Below, one piece after another: positions 8,899-18,600 of a stretch of 64,000 nucleotides of DNA. The number at the start of each line of letters is the position of its first letter. Positions within the stretch are counted from its first letter, which is position 1. The translations under genes were made by a program, and so were the position numbers. The notes beneath the pieces were generated by a model. The model searched no databases and was not told the DNA's origin. It was given only the letters and a program-made list of their open reading frames with translations. This DNA is from Tundrisphaera sp051175315 (lineage in GTDB: Bacteria; Planctomycetota; Planctomycetia; Isosphaerales; Isosphaeraceae). Where the stretch lies: positions 3,534,001 to 3,598,000 of the forward strand of contig NZ_CP195100.1 in the NCBI RefSeq assembly GCF_051175315.1, written 5' to 3'.

Positions 8899-10163
8899 CA
8901 GTCGTCGGCCTCGGCCGACTTGGTGACGGCCAGCAGGAACGTGGGGTTGACCGCCTCGAAGCGGACCCGGTCCATCTGCTCGATGCCCCGGTTGATCGAG
9001 ATGTTCCAGATCTGGACCTCGCCGGCCAGGGTCTTCAAGGTCCGGTGGGCCGTGGCCAGCCCGTCGATCGTGGCGACGTTCACCGCCAGGCGGCCGCCGG
9101 GGCCGAGGCGGGCGAAGGCGGCGGAAAGCACCAGGTCGACCTGCCGGCCGGTCCCGCCGATGAAGATTGCGTCGGGGTCGGGCAGGGTGCCCAGGACGTC
9201 GGGCGCCCGACCGGCGATGCTCCGCACGTTGGGTACGCCGAACGTCTCGGCGTTGGCGGAGATCAGGGCCAGGTCATCGGGCTCTGGCTCGACCGCGTAG
9301 ACCATCCCCTGGCTGGCCAGCTGGGCAGCCTCGATGGCCACCGAGCCCGAGCCGGCGCCGATGTCCCAGACCACGCTGGTCGGACGGATGTCCAGCTGCG
9401 CCAGGGCGATCGAGCGGACCTCGGCCTGGGTGATCAGGGCGCGTTTCGGCTGGCTCTGGGCGAAGGCGTGGTCCGGGTTGCCGAACAGGCGGTAACGGCT
9501 CTTTCCCCCGGCGCGGTCGGGGCGGTCCGGCTTGCGGACCAGGATCAGCACGTTGAGCGGGTCGAAGTCGAGCCCGAGGAGGTCCGACAGCTCCCCGGAG
9601 GTCACGCGCTCGTCGGGCGAGCCAAGGTTCTCGCAGACGTAGGCGCGGAAGTAATCGATGCCTCGGTCCAGGAGTTCCCTGGCGATCCGCGCCGGCGTGT
9701 GATCATCGCCCGAGAACAGGCCGACCTTCTCGGCGGTGCGGATCCGGTCCACGATGGCCTCGAACGGCCGGCCGGCCAGGCTGGTGAGGTAGGCATCCTC
9801 CCAGCTTTCCTTGACCCGGGCGAAGGCCAGCTGCATGCTGCTGACGTGTGGCACGACCTCGAACTGGTCCTTGCCCAGGCGGTCGCAGAGGTATCGGGCG
9901 ACGCCGTAGAACAAAGGGTCGCCGCCGCTGACCAGGACCGGGCGGCTGGCCATCATCGCCTCGCGGACCTGCCGCAGGGCGGCGGGCATCTCCGCCTGCA
10001 AGGGAACTTGCCGGGCCGCGCTGTCGTCGATCAGGCGGAGCGTGGCGGGCGCCCCCAGGATCACGTCGGCCTCGCGGATCGTCCTCCGGGCCGACTCGGT
10101 CAGCCCGGGAAGCCCGTCGTCGCCGATGCCCACGATCACCAATTTCGCCCGTTGCTCGGCCAC
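8898..10163 (-). CDS. cobL: Precorrin-6Y C5,15-methyltransferase, CbiE/CbiT fusion
   Basis: Bifunctional SAM-dependent enzyme of corrin ring synthesis that methylates C5 and C15 and decarboxylates precorrin-6/cobalt-precorrin intermediates. The N-terminal half is CbiE-like ('IVGIGDDGLPGL' near the start and 'VSGGDPLFYGVA'); the C-terminal half is CbiT-like with a Rossmann SAM motif 'WDIGAGSGSVAIEAA' and 'IFIGGTG'. The length of 421 residues is typical of CobL fusions. A GTG at 10161-10163 is chosen since the CbiE fold begins only about seven residues later; a TTG at 10241 would add 26 non-conserved residues. No other cobalamin gene is nearby, so the pathway genes must be elsewhere. It lies about 80 bp downstream of an unrelated hydrolase. 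Confidence 0.92.
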   Translation of the reverse strand: MAEQRAKLVIVGIGDDGLPGLTESARRTIREADVILGAPATLRLIDDSAARQVPLQAEMPAALRQVREAMMASRPVLVSGGDPLFYGVARYLCDRLGKDQFEVVPHVSSMQLAFARVKESWEDAYLTSLAGRPFEAIVDRIRTAEKVGLFSGDDHTPARIARELLDRGIDYFRAYVCENLGSPDERVTSGELSDLLGLDFDPLNVLILVRKPDRPDRAGGKSRYRLFGNPDHAFAQSQPKRALITQAEVRSIALAQLDIRPTSVVWDIGAGSGSVAIEAAQLASQGMVYAVEPEPDDLALISANAETFGVPNVRSIAGRAPDVLGTLPDPDAIFIGGTGRQVDLVLSAAFARLGPGGRLAVNVATIDGLATAHRTLKTLAGEVQIWNISINRGIEQMDRVRFEAVNPTFLLAVTKSAEADD

Positions 10164-10244
10164 GTCGGTCGCCCCATTCGCCCAGGTTCGCCTGCCCCGT
10201 CCTCCGGGATGCCCCGAGATTGTACCGGCAAGCGGCCCCAATCC

Positions 10245-11126
10245 TCAACCGCCCGGAACGGACCCGGCCCGCTCGACGAAATCGGAGACGAGGTCGGCCA
10301 GTTCCTCCGGATGCGTGAAATGCGGCTGGTGCCCGGCCCCGACCATGATCCGCTCCTCGGCGTTGGGCAGGCCGGCCCGCAGGTCGGCCTGGCATCGTTC
10401 CGGCACGATCCGATCGCCGGTGCCCCGGATCAGGAGGACGGCCGCCCGGACCTGGGGCAGGCTCGTCCGGAGGTCGAGCCGATGGATGAGGTCGAGGCGG
10501 GCCGACAGCGCGGCGATCGGCGTCAGGCCGTTCTGCTCGACGTAGAACCGCCAGCGGTCGTCCATCCCGGCGAATTCCGACCGGCTTCGATGGGCGAGCG
10601 CCCGTTCGTGGAACGGGAGCCGAGAGGAAGGCCCCCGGATCCTCCGGCCCAGGGCGAGCGCCGCCCTCTCGTGCGGGGCCAATCCCCGCCGGGCAAACCC
10701 GCCCTGGAGCACCGCGACCGGGGCGTATCGGCCCGGGTGGCGCAGCAGCGAGCGGAGGGTGATCGTCGACCCGAACGACAGGCCGAACAGGATCGGCCGG
10801 TCCAGCCCCAGGTGGTCGCACAACCCGGCCAGGTCGTCGACCAGATCATCATGGCCGATCGACCCGAGGCGGGCCCCGTCGTCGGGATTTTCCCCGGGGT
10901 AGTCGATCACGACGGTCCGGAACCGCGAGGCGAGGCGGTTGAGCATCGGGGCGTAGCCGCGATAGGTCGACGCCAGGCCCGGGACGACGACCAGGGGGGG
11001 GCCTTCGCCCAGGGTCCGGTAGGTCATCCGGTAATGCGGCCCGGCCCAGTCCCCGACGCTGGTACGTCGATCGTACTCGGCCACCCCTTCGAGGAACGAT
11101 GCGGGAAGCGATGCTGTCTCGGTCAC
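10245..11126 (-). CDS. Alpha/beta-hydrolase fold protein
   Basis: Hydrolase of 293 residues. Visible: oxyanion-region 'VVVPGLAS', nucleophile elbow GLSFGS (GxSxG type), acid candidate in 'GTGDRIVP', and catalytic histidine in 'GAGHQPH'. The substrate is not predictable; the family includes esterases, lactonases and C-C hydrolases. The start is a GTG (11124-11126) that overlaps the stop of the upstream AmmeMemoRadiSam protein B gene as GTGA, so translation is coupled and the two products may act together. An upstream extension of about 105 residues in the same frame is Arg/Pro-rich antisense-like sequence and is rejected. Confidence 0.86.
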   Translation of the reverse strand: MTETASLPASFLEGVAEYDRRTSVGDWAGPHYRMTYRTLGEGPPLVVVPGLASTYRGYAPMLNRLASRFRTVVIDYPGENPDDGARLGSIGHDDLVDDLAGLCDHLGLDRPILFGLSFGSTITLRSLLRHPGRYAPVAVLQGGFARRGLAPHERAALALGRRIRGPSSRLPFHERALAHRSRSEFAGMDDRWRFYVEQNGLTPIAALSARLDLIHRLDLRTSLPQVRAAVLLIRGTGDRIVPERCQADLRAGLPNAEERIMVGAGHQPHFTHPEELADLVSDFVERAGSVPGG

Positions 11127-12385
11127 GTCGCGGTCCCCTGTGCGGTCGAGGTCTCGTAGGCCACGCTGGCGAAGCTGACGCAGCAGGTCCGCGTCGGGTC
11201 GACCGCCTGGCCATAGCGGAGCGAGCGGCCCCGGGCCGGGCCGATCGCGTGGAGCAGGGTGTAGGTCGCGGCCAGCCCACAGACCCGCCACCGATTCTGA
11301 ACTTCGGCGGCGCGGGCGAACCAGCCGTGGGGATCGACGGCCTCGGCGCGGTCGAGCATGCTCTCGTCGAACCGGTGGATCTGATCGAGCTGGCCATCGT
11401 CGACCGGATCCGGGTCGCCGAATTCGGGGCCGACGTGGCACAGGTCGATTGCGCCGATGTAGGCGACCTTCCGCCCGGACTTCGCCTCGGCGGCCTCCAG
11501 GGCGGCCACCATCCGGGAAACCTCCGGGTCATCGATCGGATCCCGCCCGGATTCCATCAGGTCGTGGAACGAGCCGACCAGGATCGGCACGATCCGGAAC
11601 GGACGCCGATCTCCCAGGAGGTGCTGGAGGAAGACCGCCTGGAACTCGATCGAGTGCTCGTTGCGATGGGCCATCTCGTCGTCGTACAGATTCGGACCGG
11701 CCACAGCGACGATCCGATCGAGGAAGTCGCGATCCGTCGGGACCAGGCCCAGCGGGGTGGCGAAGTCCTTCCGGGTCAGCGCGAAGCGGTTGCGGGTGCC
11801 GTGGTGGGCCACGCCCAGGATCACGAAGGTGTCCGCGTCGGAATTCTCCACCAGCTCGCGATACGCCCAGGTATAGGTCGGCCCGCCCCGGGTGAAGTCG
11901 ATGTGCGGGCAGAGGATGGCACGGAGGCCGGGCCCGCCGTCGTTTTGTCCAACGGTGGAGGGGGGGCCGGAGCCCCGAGGGTCCGCGAAGAACCCATCGA
12001 TCCAGGCCCTCAACCGCGCGGGATCGGACGGATAGGACCGGCCGGCCAGGGCCGCGGGCCGGATCGCCTCGCCCGCATAGGCTTCCCGGAGGGCCTGGAA
12101 CGACGGCCCGTCCAGCACCAGGGCCCGATCCAATCGTTCCAGGACCGCATGGATCTCGCCCTCGGCGATCTCAATCCCGAGTTCGCGCGACGCAAGGATC
12201 CGGATCTCCTCGCGGGTCGATCCTCCATCGCAATGACGAAGGATGGCGCGGAAGATCGGGCGCGGCACGAGGACCTGGCCCTCGAAGCTGCCCGTAGGAT
12301 CTTCGCAGGCGATGAAATCGCCCCCCTCGTGGCGGACGGCGCGGAGCTGCAAGGGGCGGATCCGGGGCCTGTCGAGGATGGACAT
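11123..12385 (-). CDS. amrB: AmmeMemoRadiSam system protein B (MEMO1 family)
   Basis: 420 residues. The C-terminal two thirds are a MEMO-like domain with the conserved metal-site histidines in 'CPHIDFTRGG', 'HRNEHSIEFQ' and 'DLCHVG'. The first 110 or so residues are an extra domain ('IRPLQLRAVRHEGGDF...') resembling PqqD-like or winged-helix peptide-handling modules. In other bacteria this protein occurs with AMMECR1 (A) and a radical SAM protein; neither is in this window. The ATG at 12383-12385 with GGGGACC upstream is preferred over an extension 40 codons earlier. The stop overlaps the start of the alpha/beta hydrolase (GTGA). Biochemical activity is not established for the family. Confidence 0.88.
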   Translation of the reverse strand: MSILDRPRIRPLQLRAVRHEGGDFIACEDPTGSFEGQVLVPRPIFRAILRHCDGGSTREEIRILASRELGIEIAEGEIHAVLERLDRALVLDGPSFQALREAYAGEAIRPAALAGRSYPSDPARLRAWIDGFFADPRGSGPPSTVGQNDGGPGLRAILCPHIDFTRGGPTYTWAYRELVENSDADTFVILGVAHHGTRNRFALTRKDFATPLGLVPTDRDFLDRIVAVAGPNLYDDEMAHRNEHSIEFQAVFLQHLLGDRRPFRIVPILVGSFHDLMESGRDPIDDPEVSRMVAALEAAEAKSGRKVAYIGAIDLCHVGPEFGDPDPVDDGQLDQIHRFDESMLDRAEAVDPHGWFARAAEVQNRWRVCGLAATYTLLHAIGPARGRSLRYGQAVDPTRTCCVSFASVAYETSTAQGTAT

Positions 12386-12932
12386 TCGGTGTGGTCCCCG
12401 CCGGGGGGCCGAGGCCGGGTCTTGCTCACCAGGCCATCGACTCCCGACGGGGGATGATTGTGTCCCGTCCCGGATGGGCCGGTCAAGACGATCGGCGCGT
12501 CCCACGGGGAGGGTTGCCGATGAGCGGGAGCGACCAGGCGGGCGGGGCGGCTTCCTGGGACGGTCGCGGCATGGTTCGCATCGTCGTCTCCCTTCTGATC
12601 CGGGGTGGTCATCGGCCCGATGGAGAGTTGCTCAAGCAATCCCCGTTCCCATCGCCGGGCACTGCGGAATTATATCCTCGGGGAGACACCGATCGGCGGA
12701 TTTCGGTTCGTTAAGTCCTGCTCCACGGCAGAAGGGCCCGGGATGGCCCGGGCAGGGGTGCCCGGATTCGCGGCGTTTTTCGCCCGGGATCGCGATCCGG
12801 GGAAGACCTGTGCGCTTTTCGGAAATTTTGTTAAGTTTCGCGATGATGGGAGGGCGGTGGTCGGGAAGGATCCCCGATCCACGTCGTCCGGAAGTGCGGC
12901 AGGTCCACGGTCCGACCAGGGAGGGAGACGCC
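12386..12932. other. 547-bp intergenic region between divergent transcription units
   Basis: No supported gene. It holds the upstream regions of the minus-strand AmmeMemoRadiSam operon and the plus-strand TIGR03009-like gene. Notable elements are a GC-rich 7-bp hairpin with a 4-nt loop at 12736-12753, a near-palindrome centred close to 12797 (core GGATCGCGATCC), and two copies of the hexamer GTTAAG (in 12700-12720 and 12820-12840). AT-rich patches (ATTATAT near 12670) may contain promoters, but no good paired -35/-10 was seen. Confidence 0.6.
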
Positions 12933-13919
12933 ATGAAGACTCACATCGCTTGGATTCTTGCATTGGCCGCGGTGGCCGGGGCCGTCGCGCCGGCCTCGGC
13001 CCAGCAGGCGCCGCCGGCCCGGCCGGCCCGCCCGCAGCCGGCCGCGGGGGCGGGCTCGGGGGTCCGGGTGGCCCCGGCCCCGACGGCCAAGCCCGATCCG
13101 GTGACAGAGAAGCTGGCGCAGCAGGCCGCCGCGAAGCTCCGTCAGGAGATGGATCAGATCCTGGTGGCCTGGGAGAAGCAGAGTTCCCAGGTCAAGTCGC
13201 TGAGCGTCGACTTCAAGCGGATCGACAAGTCCGCCGCCTGGGGCGAGGAGGAGTTCACCGGCCAGGCCGTGCTCCAGAGTCCCGACCTGGCCTGCCTCAA
13301 CTTCAAGAAGCGGACCAACCCCGACGCCGGACCCGATGCGAAGCCAATCTATGAGGACGACGAGCGCATCGTCAGCACGGGGAGCGAAGTGCTCCAGTAC
13401 AAGTGGGATACGATGCAGATCTACGTCTATCCCCTGGACAAGCAGGCCCAGCAGAAGACGCTCCAGCAGGGCCCTCTGCCGTTCCTCTTCAACATGAAGG
13501 CGGACGAGGCCCGCAAGCGGTACGACATGGCCTTGACCAACCAGTCGGACAAGCAATACCTGATCCGCATCGCGCCGCTCTACGACATCGATCGCGAGTC
13601 GTTCAGCAAGGCGTTCCTGTGGCTCAACAAGACGACCTTCCTGCCCGACCAACTCTGGCTGGTGGCGACCAACGGCAAGGATTATCAGGACTTCAGGTTC
13701 AACAACGTCGCCACGAACCAGAAGATCGACCCCAAGTTTTTCCAGAAGATCAAGCTGCCGGGCTGGAAAGAGGTCGTGAACGACGGCAACGAAGGCCGCG
13801 CCGCGGCCGCCCCCGCGGCCGCCCCCGCGGGCGGCAAGCCGGCACCCGGCCGGGGTGCGATCCAGCCCACCCGTCCGGCCCCCGCCGCCGCGACGCGCGG
13901 GGCCGCCGCCCCGCGCTGA
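12933..13919 (+). CDS. Secreted TIGR03009-like (LolA-fold) planctomycete protein
   Basis: 328 residues with a clear signal peptide (1-24, ending 'APASAQQ'). A Pro/Ala-rich linker follows, then a domain of about 210 residues with 'SLSVDFKRIDKSAAWGEEEFTGQ', matching from memory the planctomycete TIGR03009 family, which resembles the lipoprotein carrier LolA/outer-membrane sorting fold. The tail is low-complexity Ala/Pro/Gly. The likely location is the periplasm or paryphoplasm; a lipid- or lipoprotein-handling role is an inference from the fold. The ATG is preceded by GGGAGGGAG. A perfect 18-bp hairpin follows 25 bp after the stop, so the gene is probably monocistronic. Confidence 0.82.
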   Translation: MKTHIAWILALAAVAGAVAPASAQQAPPARPARPQPAAGAGSGVRVAPAPTAKPDPVTEKLAQQAAAKLRQEMDQILVAWEKQSSQVKSLSVDFKRIDKSAAWGEEEFTGQAVLQSPDLACLNFKKRTNPDAGPDAKPIYEDDERIVSTGSEVLQYKWDTMQIYVYPLDKQAQQKTLQQGPLPFLFNMKADEARKRYDMALTNQSDKQYLIRIAPLYDIDRESFSKAFLWLNKTTFLPDQLWLVATNGKDYQDFRFNNVATNQKIDPKFFQKIKLPGWKEVVNDGNEGRAAAAPAAAPAGGKPAPGRGAIQPTRPAPAAATRGAAAPR

Positions 13920-13943
13920 TCCTCGGCATCCGACTCCGAACGC

Positions 13944-13983
13944 GACGCCGGCCCTCGTCCTGCCCAGGACGAGGGCCGGCGTC
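13944..13983. terminator. Perfect 18-bp hairpin, probable transcription terminator
   Basis: Arms 13944-13961 and 13966-13983 are perfectly complementary over 18 bp with a 4-nt loop (GCCC). The hairpin sits 25 bp after the TIGR03009-like stop and before the next gene's promoter. It lacks a T-run, as is common in high-GC genomes, so termination is likely but not certain. Confidence 0.65.
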
Positions 13984-14009
13984 GTCGCGCGCCCGGCCCG
14001 GGAAATCCG

Positions 14010-14040
14010 TTGGCAACCGGCCTTGATGCAGGTCTATAAT
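14010..14040 (+). promoter_or_regulatory. Candidate promoter of the TPR-metalloprotease/MoxR cluster
   Basis: An exact TATAAT (14035-14040) lies 54 bp upstream of the ATG of the TPR metalloprotease. TTGGCA (14010-14015) lies upstream with a 19-bp spacer, longer than ideal. Predicted transcription start is near 14047. It could drive the whole nine-gene run to 30216. Confidence 0.5.
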
Positions 14041-14093
14041 CGCCGACGACGCAAGCATCGAGATCCGCCGGGCGCACGGATGGAAGCGAATTC

Positions 14094-16655
14094 ATGTTCA
14101 TGCCTCGATCGATTCCCGTATTGCGGATCGTGATCCTGGGGTGGGCGGCGGGCTCGTTCGCGTCCGGGGCGGCATCCGGGGCCGACATCGACGAGGCCGC
14201 CGACTTCCTCCGCACCGGCCGCTATGAGGATTGTGCCCGCGAGGCCGCGGCGGGGATCGTCGGGGGGGCCTGGGACGAACGCTGGTTTGCCCTCAAGATC
14301 CGGGCCGAGATGGCCCAGGGCCATTATGCCGAGGCGCGGGCCGCGCTCGACGCGTCGAGCCGCCGCCACGCCACCAGCGTCGCCTTATTCCTGCTGGGCC
14401 GCGAGGTCCGCCGATTCAGTGGTCTGGCCGATCGCGAGCCGGCGGCGATGGACGCCATGGAACGGATCATCGTCACCAACCCGCGCCGCTACGCCTCGGC
14501 CGAGGGTCAGGTGGCGCTCGGCCGGTTCCTGGTCCGACGCGGTTACGACCCCAAGAAGGTGCTCGATCAGTTCTACGACCCGGTCGTGAAGAATCATCCG
14601 GGCCATCTCGACGCCTACTTCGCGATGGCCGAACTCGCGCTCGACAAGCAGGACTACGGCCTTGCCGCCGAGAGCCTCAAAAAGGCCCCGGAGCAGGCTG
14701 CAGAGGAACCGCGCTTCCATTATCTCACCGCCCTCGCCTATTCCCAGGATGATCGCGCCCGCGCCGAGAAGGCCCTGCTGGAAGCCCTCGCGATCAATCC
14801 GAAATATGTCGACGCCCTCATCCTGCAAGCTGATGGGCTGATCGACGCGGAGAAGTACGATGAGGCCGAGGCGGTGCTGGCAGCGACGCTCGCCGTCAAT
14901 CCGCGCGAGCCCCGGGCCTGGGCCCTCCGCGCCGTGCTCGCCCACCTGCTCAACAATCCGGAAGGCGAGGATAAGGCCCGGTTGACCGCGCTCGAACCGT
15001 GGGCCACCAACCCCGAGGTTGACACGCTGATCGGCCGCAAGCTGGCCGAGAAGTATCGGTTCGCCGAGGGGGCCACCGCCCAGCGCAAGGCCCTGGCGTT
15101 CGACCCCGACCACCTCCCGGCCAAGATCCAGCTTTGCGAGGCCCTTCTGCGACTGGGCCAGGAGGCCGAGGGCTGGAAGCTGGCCGACGAAATCTTCCGC
15201 CGCGACGCCTACAACGTCGTGGCCTTCAACCTGATCGCGCTCCGCGACTATCTCGCCAAGTTCCGGGTCCTGGAGGCCGACGGGCTGGTGGTCCACATGG
15301 ACCCCCGCGAGGCCGACCTGTACGGGGCCCGCGTGCTCGACCTGCTCAAGCGGGCGCGTTCGACCCTGGGATCGACCTACGAGGTGGCCTTGCCCGGCCC
15401 GGTCATCGTCGAAATCTTCCCGCGCAAGCAGGAGTTCGCCGTCCGGACCTTCGGGCTCCCCGGGGCCGACGGGCTGCTGGGCGTCTGCTTCGGCCGGGTG
15501 ATCACGGCCAACAGCCCGGCCTCGCAGGGGGAGAATCCCTCGAACTGGGAGGCCGTGCTCTGGCACGAACTCTGCCACGCCATCACCCTGACCAAGACCC
15601 GCAACAAGATGCCCCGCTGGCTCAGCGAAGGGATCTCGGTCTACGAGGAAGGCCGGAGCGACCCCGCCTGGCGAGGGGCGATCAACCCCCGGTTCCGGGC
15701 CATGATCCTGGGCGAGGAACTGACGCCGCTCAGCAAACTGAGTTCGGCGTTCCTGGGGGCGAAGTCCGCGCTGCACCTCCAGTTCGCCTACCACGAATCG
15801 GCCATGGCCGTGGAGTTCCTGGTCGAGAAGGCCGGGTCCTCCGGGCTCAACGCGATCCTTGATGACCTGGGTGCCGGCCTGACGATCAACGAGGCGCTGC
15901 CGAAACACGCGCGGATGACGCTAGAGGAGATGGACCGATCGTTCGCCGACTTCGCTCGGGCCAAGGCCTCGGCCGTCGCCCCGGAAGCGACCTGGGAGCC
16001 GGTCGACCTGCCCGACGACGCCGAATCGACGGCCGTCGCCGCCTGGCTCAAGGACCATCCCAAGAGCTTCGCGGGCCGTCAGCTCCTGGCGAAACGGTTG
16101 ATCGCCGAGGAGAAGTGGGAGGCGGCCAGGGCCGCGATCCGGGAGTTCCAGGCCCTCGACCCGACCTACGCCGGCGCGGAGAACGCTTCGATGATGCTCG
16201 CCGCCGTCCACAAACGCCTGGGCGACACCGACGCCGAACGCCGGGCGTTGGAGGAGGTCGCCGGCTGCGACGGCGACGCCTTGCCCGCCTATCTCCGCCT
16301 GATCGAGCTCGATGAGGCGGCCGGTCGTTGGGAGGACTTGGCCCGCAACGCCCGCCGCGCCCTGGCGGTCCAGCCGCTGACCGTGGGGCCCCACCGGGCC
16401 CTGGCCCGGGCCGGCGAGCACACCGACCATCGCGACGAGGCCATCTCCGAATATCGCGCGGTCGCCCTGCTCGACGACACCGACCCGGCCGACGTCCACT
16501 TCCGCCTCGCCGGGCTCCTCCGGCAGTCGGGCCGGCTTGACGAGGCCCGCCGCGAGGTGCTCAAGGCGTTGGAGGAAGCCCCGAGGTTCCGCGACGCCCA
16601 CAAACTCCTGCTCGAACTGACGCCGTCCCAAGCCTCCGCGGAGCCCCGTCCATGA
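14094..16655 (+). CDS. Secreted TPR protein with gluzincin-type metalloprotease domain
   Basis: 853 residues with a signal peptide (about 1-28). TPR-like helical repeats occupy about 30-390 and 660-850. Between them is a peptidase MA-like domain: H491-E-L-C-H495 in 'WHELCHAI' with E512 in 'RWLSEG' 16 residues after the second histidine, the HExxH...E arrangement of gluzincin zinc proteases. It is expected to cut proteins in the envelope, or to use the zinc site structurally. It is the first gene of the cluster with DUF4159, MoxR and vWA proteins and overlaps the next gene by ATGA. The ATG has GGAAG upstream. Substrate unknown. Confidence 0.88.
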   Translation: MFMPRSIPVLRIVILGWAAGSFASGAASGADIDEAADFLRTGRYEDCAREAAAGIVGGAWDERWFALKIRAEMAQGHYAEARAALDASSRRHATSVALFLLGREVRRFSGLADREPAAMDAMERIIVTNPRRYASAEGQVALGRFLVRRGYDPKKVLDQFYDPVVKNHPGHLDAYFAMAELALDKQDYGLAAESLKKAPEQAAEEPRFHYLTALAYSQDDRARAEKALLEALAINPKYVDALILQADGLIDAEKYDEAEAVLAATLAVNPREPRAWALRAVLAHLLNNPEGEDKARLTALEPWATNPEVDTLIGRKLAEKYRFAEGATAQRKALAFDPDHLPAKIQLCEALLRLGQEAEGWKLADEIFRRDAYNVVAFNLIALRDYLAKFRVLEADGLVVHMDPREADLYGARVLDLLKRARSTLGSTYEVALPGPVIVEIFPRKQEFAVRTFGLPGADGLLGVCFGRVITANSPASQGENPSNWEAVLWHELCHAITLTKTRNKMPRWLSEGISVYEEGRSDPAWRGAINPRFRAMILGEELTPLSKLSSAFLGAKSALHLQFAYHESAMAVEFLVEKAGSSGLNAILDDLGAGLTINEALPKHARMTLEEMDRSFADFARAKASAVAPEATWEPVDLPDDAESTAVAAWLKDHPKSFAGRQLLAKRLIAEEKWEAARAAIREFQALDPTYAGAENASMMLAAVHKRLGDTDAERRALEEVAGCDGDALPAYLRLIELDEAAGRWEDLARNARRALAVQPLTVGPHRALARAGEHTDHRDEAISEYRAVALLDDTDPADVHFRLAGLLRQSGRLDEARREVLKALEEAPRFRDAHKLLLELTPSQASAEPRP

Positions 16656-17521
16656 CGCGGAAACGCCTGATCCTGGCCGTGGTGCCGGCCCTCGTCCTCC
16701 TGCTGGGCGGATTCACGCTCGGCCAGATGATGCGGCGGGGCTGGGGTCCGTCCCCCCTGGATGGAATCCCGGCCGACCGCTCGGGCGTGCCGGACTGGAA
16801 GCAGGACGAGCAGTTCAAGAAAGACGTCTTCACCTTCGTCCGGGTCCAGTACGACTCGGCGTATGGCGGCTACGGTCGACGGCGGGGCGGCGCGGGCTGG
16901 GAGACCGACTGGCCGGACAGCGATCTGAACTTCTCCTATCGCCTCCAGCAGCTGACCTCGCTCAAGGTCAACCCGAACCCGATCTCGCTCCGCCTGACCG
17001 ACGAGGCGCTCTTTGACTACCCGTTCCTCTACATGATCGAGGTCGGTAGCCTCCAATTCTCCGAGGAGGAAGTCGTCGCCCTCCGCCGCTACCTGCTCAA
17101 CGGCGGGTTCCTGATGGTGGACGACTTCTGGGGCGACGACCAGTATCAGAATTTTTACGAGCAGATCAAACGCGTGTTCCCCGACCGCGAGCCCCGGGAG
17201 TTGCCGCTCACGCACGAGATCTTCCAGTGCGTCTACCGGCTCAAGGAGAAGCCGCAGGTCCCCAGCATCCATACCTTCGAGCAGTCGGGGTACGACCCGA
17301 CGATCACGTGGGAGTGGGGCCACGGGGGCAACGTCCGCGAGGTCCACTATCGGGGGATCTCCGACGACAAGGGGCGCCTGATGGCGATCATCTGCCACAA
17401 CACCGACCTCGGGGACGGCTGGGAACGCGAGGGGGAAGACCCGCGCTACTTCCGGGAGTTCTCCGAGAAGAAGGCCTATCCCATGGGCATCAACATCATC
17501 ACCTACGCCATGACCCACTGA
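16652..17521 (+). CDS. DUF4159-domain protein with N-terminal membrane anchor
   Basis: 289 residues. One N-terminal transmembrane or signal-anchor helix (about 5-25) is followed by a DUF4159 domain, a fold related to class I glutamine amidotransferase-like proteins but of unknown activity. Visible blocks include 'VRVQYDSAYGGYG', 'YPFLYMIEVGSLQFSEEE' and 'GGFLMVDDFWG', all typical of the family in MoxR/vWA clusters. The start overlaps the stop of the TPR metalloprotease (ATGA), giving translational coupling; the MoxR gene follows after 34 bp. It probably acts in the same membrane complex. Confidence 0.87.
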   Translation: MTRKRLILAVVPALVLLLGGFTLGQMMRRGWGPSPLDGIPADRSGVPDWKQDEQFKKDVFTFVRVQYDSAYGGYGRRRGGAGWETDWPDSDLNFSYRLQQLTSLKVNPNPISLRLTDEALFDYPFLYMIEVGSLQFSEEEVVALRRYLLNGGFLMVDDFWGDDQYQNFYEQIKRVFPDREPRELPLTHEIFQCVYRLKEKPQVPSIHTFEQSGYDPTITWEWGHGGNVREVHYRGISDDKGRLMAIICHNTDLGDGWEREGEDPRYFREFSEKKAYPMGINIITYAMTH

Positions 17522-17555
17522 CCGACATCCATCGACCGCCTGACGAGGAGCCATC

Positions 17556-18563
<1,008 letters not shown>

Positions 18564-18600
18564 GAGCCGCCGCGATCCTGACCAGGGAGCGAACCGCACC

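Noticed and set aside
10164..10241. Longer CbiE/CbiT start at the TTG 10241
   Set aside because: The extra 26 residues are Gly/Arg-rich without conservation and the CbiE fold begins right after the GTG at 10163.
12391..12714. 107-codon plus-strand frame in the 12.4-12.9 kb gap
   Set aside because: Random-like composition, no ribosome site, no homology recognised.
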